Positions 41,456 to 50,212 of a stretch of 64,000 bases of DNA are shown one piece after another; position 1 is the stretch's first letter, and every line of letters starts with the position of its first letter. Source of the DNA: Clostridia bacterium (GTDB lineage: Bacteria; Bacillota; Clostridia; Oscillospirales; CAG-272); assembly GCA_017387685.1 (NCBI GenBank), contig JAFOEU010000055.1, forward strand, positions 25,989 through 89,988. The letters are read 5' to 3'. Position numbers and translations under genes: made by a program. The notes under the pieces were generated by a model that saw only the letters and a list, made by a program, of their open reading frames with translations, did no database searches and had not been told where the DNA came from.

Positions 41456-41602
41456 TCGAAAATTTTCGAGCAAAGCGAGAAAATTAACCTTCATTTTGCC
41501 GAAGGCAAATTATCATTCGCGCGAAGCGCGATTATCACTCTGCCGCAGGCAGATTATCACTCTTGCGAAGCAAGATTATAACTCGCGCCCTCGGCGCGAC
41601 AG
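41456..41602. repeat. Cap hairpin and hairpin array before the flavin reductase gene
   Basis: Cap AAAATTTTCGAGC/GCGAGAAAATT, AACCTTCA, then palindromes TTTGCCGAAGGCAAA, CGCGCGAAGCGCG, TGCCGCAGGCA, CTTGCGAAGCAAG, GCGCCCTCGGCGC joined by ATTATCACT-type linkers. The last ends 7 bp before the AAGGAG of the next gene. Confidence 0.8.
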
Positions 41603-41615
41603 CAAGGAGCTAAAT

Positions 41616-42200
41616 ATGTCCAAACAAGAATGGAAAGGCGGCGCTCTCCTCGCGCCTCTGCCCGCAGTTATAGTAACCTCCGCCCGTGAGGGCGAAAAGC
41701 CAAACGCGATCACCATCGCGTGGTGCGGCATCATATCCACTCATCCCCCCGCACTTTATATTTCCGTGCGCCCCTCGCGCCATTCATACGAGATCATAAA
41801 GGAAACGGGCGAATTTTGCGTCAATCTCGTTCCCGTTTCGCTCGTCCGCGCCGCCGACACCTGCGGTGTGCTGACGGGCAGAAAGGTCGATAAGTTCGAA
41901 AAATGCAAGCTCACGCCCGAAAAATGCTTCAAGATCTCCGCGCCCGCCATCGCCGAGTCGCCGCTGACGCTCGAATGCAAGCTCCGCGAGATCATTCCGC
42001 AGGGCTCGCACGATATGTTCATCGCCGACATAGTTGCCACAGGCGTTGACGAGTCGCTGATCGACGAGAAGGGAAGTCTGCACCTCGGCAGAGCGAATCT
42101 TTCCGCATTCGCGCACGGCGAATACTTCGAGCTCGGAAAAACCATCGGCTCGTTCGGATATTCGGTCAGGAAAAAGAAGAAGAAAAATACAAAGAGGTAA
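41616..42200 (+). CDS. Flavin reductase-like FMN-binding protein
   Basis: The 194-residue protein has the FMN-binding split-barrel pattern: a start with PLPAVIVTSAREGEKPNAIT, then PPALYISVRPSRHSYEIIKE and GEFCVNLVP. Family members reduce or hold FMN and often serve as electron carriers in anaerobes. The reading frame is open through the upstream repeat, but the true start is the ATG at 41616 behind AAGGAG. Its last 15 residues are very Lys-rich (RKKKKKNTKR). A lipoprotein gene follows 5 bp later. Confidence 0.85.
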   Translation: MSKQEWKGGALLAPLPAVIVTSAREGEKPNAITIAWCGIISTHPPALYISVRPSRHSYEIIKETGEFCVNLVPVSLVRAADTCGVLTGRKVDKFEKCKLTPEKCFKISAPAIAESPLTLECKLREIIPQGSHDMFIADIVATGVDESLIDEKGSLHLGRANLSAFAHGEYFELGKTIGSFGYSVRKKKKKNTKR

Positions 42201-42205
42201 TTCCA

Positions 42206-43513
42206 ATGAAATCTACACGCATCCTCGCGCTCGTTTTTGCGCTGATTATGACACTTTCGCTCGTCGCTTGCGGCGGTGAGAGTGAAACCGAAACTACCGC
42301 CCCCGAAACAACCGAGGTGATCCCCGAGACCACCGCCGAGGTGATCGACTCGGATCTTCATATCGTTGAAGGCGGCGCGAGCGAGTGGGCGGGCATTCGT
42401 CCCGAGGTCAGCTCAAACGCGGAGATTGAGGGACTCAAAATTCTCAAAAATCTGATAAAGGATAAATACGGAATTACGATCCAGCTCGACACCGACGGCA
42501 AGCGTATGCCCGGCACCGATCCCGAGTATCAGATACTCATCGGCAGGACCGACGAGCCCGAAAGCGCCGGCGCGATCGAATTCATCAATTCCTTACCTCG
42601 CGGACAAGTCGCTTACCTTATCGAGGCGCTGGAAAAGAGACTCGTCATCGTTGCAAGCAACACATCGATGTACGAGGCGGCAATTGCGTATCTTGCGGAA
42701 AACTTTATGACGGAAAGCGGTTTTACGGTTCCGATCGGATTCAAATATACCGCCGATGCGGTTACGGTAAATCCCTCAAACCATATCGAGAAGGACAACG
42801 CCCTTGAGGTCAAAATGACCGAGATTTACACCGTCAAGACTCATACCGACGCAAACGGCGTCAATTGCCGCGTGATTCAGGGCGCGTGCACCGACGGTGA
42901 ACATCTTTACGTTTGCCTCAACAACGGTGCTGACAGCGGCGCGGTCACCGCGATAGTTAAGACAGAGCTTTCGACGGGCCGTGTCGTTGCGACCTACGAA
43001 AACAAGCTCATCGACCACGCAAACGACCTGACCTATAATCCGAAGACGAACGAGATCCTTGCAGTCCATAACGCTCCCTATCGCCAGAAGATTTCGATTT
43101 TTGATGCTGAAACGATGGAGCTCAAGGAGATAAAGACCGTCCGTCACGACGTTTACGCGATCGAGTACGACGATGACGGCGATTGCTATTGGTTCGGCAT
43201 TTCCCACGGCTACGACTACGCGCGATACGATACCACGCTTAAGAAATACACCGAGTACCGTGGATTTAACAACGGCTTTACTAAGCAGGGAATGGATGCG
43301 GATGACAAATACGTCTATTTCGTACTCTACAAAACGAACTGCATCGCGGTCTACACCAAGGATGGCGAGTACGTCCGTCAGATCGATCTGCCCGTGACCG
43401 CGGGCGAGCCCGAGAACATCAGCCACGTCGGCGACGTTTTTTACATCGTCTACAACAATCCCTCCTGGACGGGCGGAATAGTTTATGAAACAGTCATCAC
43501 CGAAAAGAAGTAA
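42206..43513 (+). CDS. Lipoprotein with beta-propeller-like C-terminal domain
   Basis: The 435-residue lipoprotein has signal peptide and lipobox SLVAC (Cys22), a Thr/Glu-rich linker (24-50), then a ~120-residue domain (GLKILKNLIKDKYGI...YQILIGRTDEPE) of a kind seen in clostridial surface proteins, and from ~200 on a repeated-strand region (NDLTYNPKTNEILAVHN, DVYAIEYDDDGDCYWFGIS) that looks like a propeller. The function is unknown; carbohydrate binding or cleavage would fit. GAGGTAA lies before its ATG. The next gene starts 1 bp after its stop. Confidence 0.65.
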   Translation: MKSTRILALVFALIMTLSLVACGGESETETTAPETTEVIPETTAEVIDSDLHIVEGGASEWAGIRPEVSSNAEIEGLKILKNLIKDKYGITIQLDTDGKRMPGTDPEYQILIGRTDEPESAGAIEFINSLPRGQVAYLIEALEKRLVIVASNTSMYEAAIAYLAENFMTESGFTVPIGFKYTADAVTVNPSNHIEKDNALEVKMTEIYTVKTHTDANGVNCRVIQGACTDGEHLYVCLNNGADSGAVTAIVKTELSTGRVVATYENKLIDHANDLTYNPKTNEILAVHNAPYRQKISIFDAETMELKEIKTVRHDVYAIEYDDDGDCYWFGISHGYDYARYDTTLKKYTEYRGFNNGFTKQGMDADDKYVYFVLYKTNCIAVYTKDGEYVRQIDLPVTAGEPENISHVGDVFYIVYNNPSWTGGIVYETVITEKK

Positions 43514-43514
43514 A

Positions 43515-44411
43515 ATGAAGCTTTTTGCACCTAAATATTACAGCGATTTCAAATGCATCGCCGATAAATGCCGCCATAGCTGCTGTGTCGGTTGGGAAAT
43601 TGACATTGATGGCGAAACGCTCGCGAAATATTCCGAAATGAACGCGGAATATGCGGGGAACATCCGCGCGAGCATCGAGTGGGAGGGAACGCCCCATTTC
43701 AAGCTTTGCGCCGACGGAAGATGCGCACATCTTGATGACCTCGGGCTTTGCCGCATTATTTCGAACATCGGAGAGGGCGCGCTTTGCGCGATCTGCCGTG
43801 AGCATCCGCGATTTTATCACACGGCGTGCGGCAAACGTGAGGTCGGGCTCGGACTTTGCTGTGAGGAGGCGTGCAGAATTGTCCTCTCCTCGGACGGATA
43901 CGGCGACTTTACCGAAATCGGTGAGCTCGATGATGAAGGATATGAATTTGATTTCGATACCGCCGCGCAACGCGCAAAAATTTACTTGATCCTCTCCGAC
44001 CGCGACCTGCCGTATGACGAAAGACTGCAAAAAATATACGAAATCCACGGCTTCACCGCCGAAACGTTCGCAAGCGACGGGTGGAATGAGATTTTGGAAG
44101 ACCTCGAATACCTCGAGGAAGAACACCGCGCTCTGATCTGCGATTTCTCCGATGCGAGTGGGGATGGGCACGAAAAAGAGCTCGAACGCGCGCTGGCGTA
44201 TTTCGTTTACAGACATTGCTCTCCCGCAGAAAACGCGGAAGAATTCCGCACGGGACTCGGATTTGCACTTTTCTGCGAGAGATTGCTCTCGTCAATGGCA
44301 AAAAACAATCCCGCCACCCCCATTACAGACCTCGCGCGGATACTATCCGAGGAGCTTGAATACTCCGAGGATAACTGCGAAGCGATCAAAACCGAGATTA
44401 TGTTTTTGTGA
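43515..44411 (+). CDS. FliB-type lysine N-methylase family protein
   Basis: The 298-residue protein starts with KLFAPKYYSDFKCIADKC and has the cysteine cluster CIADKCRHSCC (~13-23) followed by CRIISNIGEGALCAICREHPRFY (~76-98), the cysteine pattern of the flagellin lysine-N-methylase (FliB) family, probably binding an Fe-S or metal centre. No flagellar genes are in the window, so the target protein is uncertain. The ATG at 43515 directly follows the upstream stop. A strong terminator ends the run. Confidence 0.8.
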   Translation: MKLFAPKYYSDFKCIADKCRHSCCVGWEIDIDGETLAKYSEMNAEYAGNIRASIEWEGTPHFKLCADGRCAHLDDLGLCRIISNIGEGALCAICREHPRFYHTACGKREVGLGLCCEEACRIVLSSDGYGDFTEIGELDDEGYEFDFDTAAQRAKIYLILSDRDLPYDERLQKIYEIHGFTAETFASDGWNEILEDLEYLEEEHRALICDFSDASGDGHEKELERALAYFVYRHCSPAENAEEFRTGLGFALFCERLLSSMAKNNPATPITDLARILSEELEYSEDNCEAIKTEIMFL

Positions 44412-44416
44412 CATTG

Positions 44417-44450
44417 AAAACCGACCCGATTTTTCGGGTCGGTTTTTTAT
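44417..44450 (+). terminator. Terminator after the FliB-like gene
   Basis: AAAACCGACCCGA / TCGGGTCGGTTTT stem (13 bp) with a run of T. Confidence 0.9.
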
Positions 44451-44461
44451 AGCAGAAGTAA

Positions 44462-44788
44462 GGTGAATTTTCGCCTTCGGCGAAAATTTTCAATAATATA
44501 ATAAGTACGCTTGTCTTTTATGCAGTACAGAGTCGGCTTTTGCCGAAGGCAAATACGTCGGCGGGGCGCCGCCGTTTTGAAGCGCAGGGGGTGCTTCGAC
44601 CTCTGCGGAGGTCGACTTAAGGCTTCGCCTTAAGAATCCGCAAACTTTTGAAAAAGTTTGATCAAAACTTTTCCGCTGATGTTGTTTTTAATTTAACTTC
44701 GCTTTCCGCGAAGCGGAAATTATCACTCGCTGTAAGGCGATTATCACTCTGCCGTAGGCAGATTATCACTCTCGCGCAAGCGAGAATA
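44462..44788. repeat. Degenerate structured repeat block and hairpin array
   Basis: It begins with GGTGAATTTTCGCC/GGCGAAAATT (a cap hairpin in reverse), then a fourth, altered copy of the structured block (44552-44690): H2 CGTCGGCG/CGCCGCCG, H3 GACCTC/GAGGTC kept, H4 replaced by CTTAAGGC-TTC-GCCTTAAG and an added AAACTTTT/AAAAAGTTT. An ATTATCACT array (44695-44788) follows and runs into the 3' end of the GH127 gene, whose TGA stop is in the last linker. Confidence 0.75.
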
Positions 44789-46648
44789 TCACTGCTCGCC
44801 CCGCGAGCACGGCAGCCATGCGGCAATCTCGCTTTCCCAGTCCTTACCTGCGGATTGGTAGTCGACGAGGTAGAACTTTTCACCGTTTTCGTCGGTGAAT
44901 TCGAGTTTAAGGGTGTATTTTTCGTCCTCACAGATGCAGTAATCGTAGTTTTTGAAGCTATACTTACTATTTGCGTCCTTACCAAGCGAAGAATCGGCGG
45001 CGAGGGTGATAGGTCCGCGCGAGAGCGAGATGAAATTGTCGTCCTCATCGTAATGACGGACCGCGACGGGCGGCTTGCGCGTGCCGCAGGTGTTGATGTA
45101 GAGCACGTCAAGATCCCATTTTTCCGGAAGCGTTTCGCGGATCGACATATCGAGGTCGAGTGCGATTTCGGTCGAGCCCGCTCCGACGTGATAGATCGCG
45201 TAGCCGTCCTTTTGCTTGATATTTTCATTCTGCGCCCACGCGGGAATGCGGAGCTTAAGGCAGAAATCGCATTCAGAGGTGATTTTAAGCAAAATCTTGC
45301 CGTCCGCGGGGTATTTTGTTTCGGTTTTGATGGAAATTTTACCGCGCTCGGTGGTGATCTCCGACTCACCCTGCTCGTAGAAATTCAGGACAACACAGCC
45401 GTTATTATCAACCACGGCGTGCTTGGCAAAGATTCCGACACCCGCCGCGCCGATGCAAACGCAGCATCCGTAATATCTTCCGTCCTCGAGGATCTGAAAA
45501 CCGCCGACAGTGCGTCCTCGGCGTCCGGGGCGGAGCGGGGAATAGCTGTCGAAGGGGAGGGGGACGGGCACCATTTTGTCGAGCATATTGATCTTTGCGA
45601 ATCGCTCGCGGACGTAGCCGTCGCGGCTGACGAGCATTTTCTCATTGAGCGAGCCGAGGTAGGCGTTATAGAAGGAGTGCTCGATCGCGTCGGCGAAAAC
45701 ACTCTCGCCGGTCAGCATAAAGAGGCGCGAGCAGAACTTCATCCAGGTCACGGTCACGCAGGTCTCCTGCATAATGCCCTCGTAGAACTGCGTCTGTCGG
45801 GTCTTGGTGTGGTCGAAAAGCTCGTGCGTACAGCCCGAGGAGCCGATGACGGAAATTTCGCTGTCAAGAACAGCTTTTGCAAAGTTGACCACGGCTGTTT
45901 TGTACTTTTCGATGCCCGTGACGTAGTAGAATTCAAGCAGTCCTTCAAAGCAGGACATCATCTCGTAAGCCTTCGCGACGCCGTACTGATAGGGGAGGAG
46001 CGTGTTTTCATAGGCGAGCTCAAAGACGTTGATCTCGCTGCCGCCCGATTCGACTATGTAGGCGGCGAAATCAAGATATTTCTGCGCGCCCGTCAGGTTG
46101 TAAAGACGTACCATCGGCTCAAGGATCGAGGAAGAATTGAGACCGAGCCAATGCTTTGTAGCCTTGTTGATGTGAATTTTGCCTTCCTCTTTGCCGATGT
46201 GCGCGATTATGTAGTCGGCGGCACGGCTGATGGCGGCGATGATCTCGGATTTAAGCGCATCGTCGGAGCAGATATCGAGGTAGTATTCCAAGCCGAGGAT
46301 AACGTATTTGCGGCACCAGAGATCCCACGCGCGAAATTCGGTGTCTTTTGTAAAGGAAGATATCCTGCCGTCGGGAGCGATGACGGAGATCATATCGCGA
46401 ACGGTCTCGGTGAGGATGCAGAAAAGCTCCGCATCGCGGGAGTATTCGTAAACGAGGACAGCACCGCGCATCATCTTGCCCCAATATTCACCGCGCCAAC
46501 CGTTGTTGACACCGTCAATGGGGCGGCGGAACTGATCGACGAAACGGCGCCACATATCACGGTCGGAGAGCTGATTTTTGGTAAGGAAATCGACAGCACG
46601 GGCGGTAAGACCCGAATATTTTTGTTTTAAGTTAAAATAATTCATCAT
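44789..46648 (-). CDS. GH127 family glycosidase (beta-L-arabinofuranosidase-like)
   Basis: The ~619-residue protein follows the GH127 (DUF1680) pattern: an alpha/alpha barrel with GWRGEYWGKMMRG, HELFDHTKTRQTQFYEGIMQETCVT and the zinc/cysteine region GCCVCIGAAG, then a beta domain. Enzymes of this family remove beta-L-arabinofuranose from plant glycans, using a Cys nucleophile with zinc. GGAGG lies 4 bp before the first of two ATGs. No signal peptide is seen, so it acts on imported oligosaccharides. Its last six codons (ending CSRGEQ) and stop are made by a hairpin unit and linker of the adjoining repeat array, which suggests a C-terminus reshaped by repeat insertion. Confidence 0.85.
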   Translation of the reverse strand: MMNYFNLKQKYSGLTARAVDFLTKNQLSDRDMWRRFVDQFRRPIDGVNNGWRGEYWGKMMRGAVLVYEYSRDAELFCILTETVRDMISVIAPDGRISSFTKDTEFRAWDLWCRKYVILGLEYYLDICSDDALKSEIIAAISRAADYIIAHIGKEEGKIHINKATKHWLGLNSSSILEPMVRLYNLTGAQKYLDFAAYIVESGGSEINVFELAYENTLLPYQYGVAKAYEMMSCFEGLLEFYYVTGIEKYKTAVVNFAKAVLDSEISVIGSSGCTHELFDHTKTRQTQFYEGIMQETCVTVTWMKFCSRLFMLTGESVFADAIEHSFYNAYLGSLNEKMLVSRDGYVRERFAKINMLDKMVPVPLPFDSYSPLRPGRRGRTVGGFQILEDGRYYGCCVCIGAAGVGIFAKHAVVDNNGCVVLNFYEQGESEITTERGKISIKTETKYPADGKILLKITSECDFCLKLRIPAWAQNENIKQKDGYAIYHVGAGSTEIALDLDMSIRETLPEKWDLDVLYINTCGTRKPPVAVRHYDEDDNFISLSRGPITLAADSSLGKDANSKYSFKNYDYCICEDEKYTLKLEFTDENGEKFYLVDYQSAGKDWESEIAAWLPCSRGEQ

Positions 46649-46699
46649 TTCGCCTCCAAAGGCTTTTTTATAATTATAACCTTTTTGAATTACGATGTC

Positions 46700-46912
46700 A
46701 ACCCCACCGCACAAAAACAGCGGAAAAGTTTTGATCAAACTTTTTCAGAAAAGTATGCTTGCCTTCGCCCCGCGCCCGAAGGGCGCATGATGTTGCACTT
46801 CGTGCAAATGAAGTTGCCTGCGGCAAATGATGTTGTGCTTCGCACAAACGATGTTGCGCCCCGCGGGGGCGCAAATAAAGGAAAAAATCCGCCGCGGCGG
46901 ATTTTTTTCATC
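46700..46912. repeat. Hairpin array with GATGTTG-type linker and terminal hairpin
   Basis: GCACTTCGTGC, GCCTGCGGC, GTGCTTCGCAC and GCGCCCCGCGGGGGCGC palindromes are joined by AAATGATGTTG/AAATGAAGTTG. AAAAAATCCGCCGCGGCGGATTTTTT (46885-46910, terminator-like) follows. The bases AAAAGTTTTGATCAAACTTTTTC (46722-46744) are the tail of a structured block in reverse orientation. Confidence 0.7.
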
Positions 46913-46966
46913 TTAATTATATTTCGCCATTGGTTTTGTTTTGGTTGGATAATTTAATACATCAGG

Positions 46967-47127
46967 GGTGAAGGAGCGAAATCCTCCCGCGGGGGGGGGA
47001 TTTACTCCTTCCAAAATGTCGGCGGGGCGCCGCCATTTTGAAGCGTGGGGGGAGTTTCGCGCTCTGCGGAGCGCGACTTAAGAAACTTTTTGAAAAAAGT
47101 TTCTTAAGGATCTTCAAAAACTTTCAA
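46967..47127. repeat. Structured repeat block, copy 3
   Basis: H1 AAATCCTCCC/GGGGGGATTT within GAAGGAG/CTCCTTC; H2 CAAAATG-T-CGGCG / CGCCG-C-CATTTTG; H3 GCGCTC/GAGCGC; H4 AAGAAACTTTT/AAAAGTTTCTT. Relative to copies 1 and 2, the outer part of H2 and base pair 3 of H4 changed on both arms. Confidence 0.8.
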
Positions 47128-47336
47128 CTCGCGCGGCTCTGGCGGTTTTCCGAAGGAAAATGGAGGCGGGAGCCGACAAGACAGAGTCGCAGCTTGCCGA
47201 AGGCAAGCATACCTTTTTGAAAAAGGTGGACGAAAACTTCACGCTTTTTGGTGAGGCAAAAGTATGAAAGTTTGAATATTTTTCCGTCGCTTGCAAAATA
47301 ATAATTACAAACAACGAAAGCGAAGGTAACTGATAC

Positions 47337-47609
47337 ATGCAAAGCTTTGATTATACGCTTAACTGCACCGGCGGGCTTCATGCGCGGCCGGCGGGGGCGA
47401 TCGTGAATGCCGCTAAACATTTTTCCTCCGATATCCTCATCCGTAAGCTCTCCCCTGACGGTCCAAAAGAGGCGGATGCCAAACGCCTCATCTCTCTTAT
47501 GAGCCTCGGCGCGAAGCGCGGGGAGACCATCACTTTTCTCATCAACGGCCCCGACGAGACCGATGCCGCAGAGAAAATGAAGCTCGTCTGCCGCGAGAGT
47601 GTGGGGTGA
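47337..47609 (+). CDS. ptsH: PTS phosphocarrier protein HPr
   Basis: The 90-residue protein passes phosphate from EI to EIIA. His15 lies in GLHARPA (13-19) as required. The regulatory serine of Gram-positive HPr (Ser46, in KSIMGVMSLG) aligns with Arg50 here (KRLISLMSLG), so HPr-kinase control and CcpA partnering through that residue would be lost; Ser53 is three places away. GAAGGTAA lies upstream of the ATG. The gene is followed 4 bp later by ptsI, with EIIA and EIICB genes in the next 3 kb. Confidence 0.88.
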   Translation: MQSFDYTLNCTGGLHARPAGAIVNAAKHFSSDILIRKLSPDGPKEADAKRLISLMSLGAKRGETITFLINGPDETDAAEKMKLVCRESVG

Positions 47610-47613
47610 CGGT

Positions 47614-49275
47614 ATGCCGCTTCGCGAACAGTCGAAGACAAAACGCCGCGAAATTCGCGGGATAGGCATCGGTGAATGGGCAGTCTGGGGTAAAATACGC
47701 TTCGTTTCATCGGAGATCCCCACAAAAACGCTCGCTTACCGCGGTATGCGCGAGGAAAAAGAGGCTCTTGCGTCGGCTCTTACCGAGGCGCGTGCCGAAA
47801 TTGCGGCAATCGGAAGGCGCACTCTCGCCGCGGCGGGCAGGGAGGCGGCGTCAATCTTTGAAATTCACGAAATGCTCCTCTGTGATCCCGATTTTCTCGA
47901 TCTCGTAAATTCCGCGATCGAGTCGGGCACCCCCGCCGCGGATGCCGTAGCGTCTGCGGGCGAGTCGCTTGCGGGCGTTTTCGAGGGGCTTGACGATGAA
48001 TACCTATCTGCTCGTGCGGCTGATATGCGCGACGTCAGCTCGCGGGTGCGGCGCATTCTCCTCGGAGGCAAAAGCGAGAAAAAGAGCGGTGAAGGACAGA
48101 TGATCCTTGTCGCTCGTGACCTCTCCCCCGGCGATACCGCAGGACTCGACACCGCTTGTGTGACGGGTTTTGTTACTTTTGCGGGTTCTGTCAACTCACA
48201 TACCGCGATCCTTGCGCGCGCGATGGACATCCCCGCACTCGTCCGCGCCGAGGAGTTTTCAAAGGAGCTTGAAGGTGCGTCGGCGATCCTCGATCCCGAA
48301 TCCGGGCGGCTTTTGATCAATCCGACGGCAGAGGAAATGAGCCGCCTTGCGGACATTACTGCCAAGCGCGAGGCTGAGCGGAGCCGACTTCGCACTCTTT
48401 CGGCACTCCCCGCCGTCACGAAAAGCGGGCGGCGCATCGCGCTTTACGCCAATATCGGCTCGCCCGCCGAGGCAGAGGCGGCACACCGAAGCGGCGCGGA
48501 GGGCATCGGGCTTTTCCGCAGTGAGTTTTTATTTATGGGCAGGGGCGATCTGCCGAGCGAGGACGAGCAATACGAGGCGTACAGCCGTGTGGCACGGCTT
48601 TTTTCGGATCGAACGGGTCCTATCGTGATCCGAACGCTCGACGTCGGCGCGGACAAGGCACTCCCCGCGCTCGGAAGCGAAGCGGAGGACAATCCCGCGC
48701 TCGGTATGCGCGGAATCAGGCTTTGCCTTGAAAAAACCGCGATATTCCGCACCCAGCTTCGCGCCATCCTGCGCGCTTCTGCGCACGGACGGGTTGCGAT
48801 AATGCTCCCGATGGTTACGAATATCGACGAAATTCGGCGCACCAAGCGTTTGATTGCCGAGGAAAAGAACCGACTTCGCTTTGAGGAGATCGAATTTGAC
48901 GAAAATATCGGTGTCGGCATAATGATCGAAACGCCCGCCGCCGCGATAATGGCAAAGGAGCTCGCGGGCGAGTGCGACTTTTTCTCGGTCGGCACAAACG
49001 ATCTCTTTCAGTACACGCTTGCCGCCGACCGACAAAACTCGCGCCTCGCATATCTGACCGAAGCGGAAAGCGGTCTTGAACCCGTGCTTCGGCTCATTCG
49101 CCTTGCATCCGACGGAATCCACGCGGCGGGCGAGGACAAATGGATAGGCATCTGCGGCGAAATGGCGGCGGACACCGCGCTGACCGAAGCACTTCTTGGT
49201 GCAGGCGCAGACGAGCTGTCGGTTTCGACGCCGTATATTGCGCGGGTGAAAGAGAAAATCAGAGGAATTGAGTAG
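47614..49275 (+). CDS. ptsI: PTS enzyme I
   Basis: The 553-residue enzyme takes phosphate from phosphoenolpyruvate and gives it to HPr. It has the phospho-histidine motif NSHTAILAR (His196), the PEP-site motif GIGLFRSEFLFM, and the C-terminal FSVGTNDLFQYTLA and GICGEMAAD blocks. The N-terminus lacks the first few residues of the standard start (begins PLREQSKTKRREIRGIGIGEW), a minor difference. ATG 47614 is preferred over GTG 47599, which overlaps the ptsH stop region. A reverse hairpin array starts right after its stop. Confidence 0.93.
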   Translation: MPLREQSKTKRREIRGIGIGEWAVWGKIRFVSSEIPTKTLAYRGMREEKEALASALTEARAEIAAIGRRTLAAAGREAASIFEIHEMLLCDPDFLDLVNSAIESGTPAADAVASAGESLAGVFEGLDDEYLSARAADMRDVSSRVRRILLGGKSEKKSGEGQMILVARDLSPGDTAGLDTACVTGFVTFAGSVNSHTAILARAMDIPALVRAEEFSKELEGASAILDPESGRLLINPTAEEMSRLADITAKREAERSRLRTLSALPAVTKSGRRIALYANIGSPAEAEAAHRSGAEGIGLFRSEFLFMGRGDLPSEDEQYEAYSRVARLFSDRTGPIVIRTLDVGADKALPALGSEAEDNPALGMRGIRLCLEKTAIFRTQLRAILRASAHGRVAIMLPMVTNIDEIRRTKRLIAEEKNRLRFEEIEFDENIGVGIMIETPAAAIMAKELAGECDFFSVGTNDLFQYTLAADRQNSRLAYLTEAESGLEPVLRLIRLASDGIHAAGEDKWIGICGEMAADTALTEALLGAGADELSVSTPYIARVKEKIRGIE

Positions 49276-49425
49276 CTTAGGGGAATCTCGCTTCGCGAGA
49301 GTGATAATCTCGCTTCGCTCGAGTGATAATCCGCCTTCGGCGGAGTGATAATCTCGCTTCGCGAGAGTGATAATTTGCCCCTTGGGGGCAAAATGAAGGT
49401 AAATTTTTGCTTCGCAAAAATTTTC
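49276..49425. repeat. Reverse hairpin array after ptsI
   Basis: TCTCGCTTCGCGAGA, TCCGCCTTCGGCGGA, TCTCGCTTCGCGAGA and TTGCCCCTTGGGGGCAA palindromes are joined by GTGATAAT. ATGAAGGTA and the cap hairpin AATTTTTGC-TTC-GCAAAAATT follow. Confidence 0.8.
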
Positions 49426-49532
49426 CACTATTAAAAAAGACCAAAGTTTTTGAGGTTTCAACTTTCTTATGCGCTCCACGTTTTTTCAAAAAACGGCGCA
49501 AGTCAAAATGATCGACTTGCACCGTAAAATTA

Positions 49533-50159
49533 TTAAATTACCTCTATACCGTTTGAAGCTGCAAAATAAAACTTTCCAAAATCCATTTTTGCTCCGTCGC
49601 TGATCCTGACAGCCGTTCGATGCGATTTTCCGTCAAAATTCAATTTCAACGGTTTGGTTATGTCTTTTATCCTTGAAACAAGGACCTGAAATGTCTCGAA
49701 ATCGTCAAGAGCATCTTGCGTAACGATACAGTCCGAATCGGGATATTCGACTTTCATAGGGAACGAAAGGCACAAACCGCAGGTGTTTTCGGGATATTGC
49801 AGGACGGAAAATGACGTTGAAAGCGTGCCGCGATAGGGCAAAAAGCAGAAGGTATCAATTATCGGACAGGGCTCTGCAAAATTCGGCACACTCAATCTTG
49901 CGGTGGACTTGTAAACGCAGTTTTCGGGGTGTGCGGTAATTCCGACAGCGAAAAAACTGTTCGTCAGCTTTTCACCGCTTTTAAGCTTTTGATATAATTT
50001 CTCATAAGCGGAGAAAAATTCATTGGGATCACTCTCGGTGTAATTTTTAGGGACACCCGTATTGACAACGACGTGGTGAAAATCTTTTAGTATTTTAGGA
50101 AGCTCGTCGGGTGTGACGATAAAACAGAGGTTTTTCATCGCCAATTCAAAATATTGCAT
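49533..50159 (-). CDS. Protein of unknown function
   Basis: The 208-residue product is soluble and mixed alpha/beta, with two Cys pairs (CPIIDTFC, CGLCLSF) but no clear metal motif, no signal peptide and no membrane span. I do not recognise it. It is opposite in direction to the PTS genes on both sides, with base use more A/T-rich than theirs. The ATG at 50159 has AGGCGGTG upstream. The ~105-bp gap between the ptsI array and this stop has a direct AAAAACG-type inverted repeat (ACGTTTTTTCAAAAAACG) that may terminate transcription. Confidence 0.5.
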   Translation of the reverse strand: MQYFELAMKNLCFIVTPDELPKILKDFHHVVVNTGVPKNYTESDPNEFFSAYEKLYQKLKSGEKLTNSFFAVGITAHPENCVYKSTARLSVPNFAEPCPIIDTFCFLPYRGTLSTSFSVLQYPENTCGLCLSFPMKVEYPDSDCIVTQDALDDFETFQVLVSRIKDITKPLKLNFDGKSHRTAVRISDGAKMDFGKFYFAASNGIEVI

Positions 50160-50212
50160 CACAACACCGCCTTTCTTAATTTTATTATAGCATAAACCGC
50201 ACGGTATTTCAA

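Noticed and set aside
41274-41615. N-terminal extension of the flavin reductase through the repeat block
   Set aside because: The frame stays open by chance through the structured repeat and array; the real ribosome site and ATG are at 41604-41618. Related short frames (around LCGxRLKELFEKS) appear in other copies, but paired nonsynonymous changes preserve stems, which favours a nucleic-acid structure over a peptide.
44648-46630. A 660-codon open frame on the plus strand opposite the GH127 gene
   Set aside because: It is the complement of a clear GH127 gene, its translation has no recognisable domain, and it starts inside repeat sequence without a ribosome site. Biased codon use leaves the other strand open.
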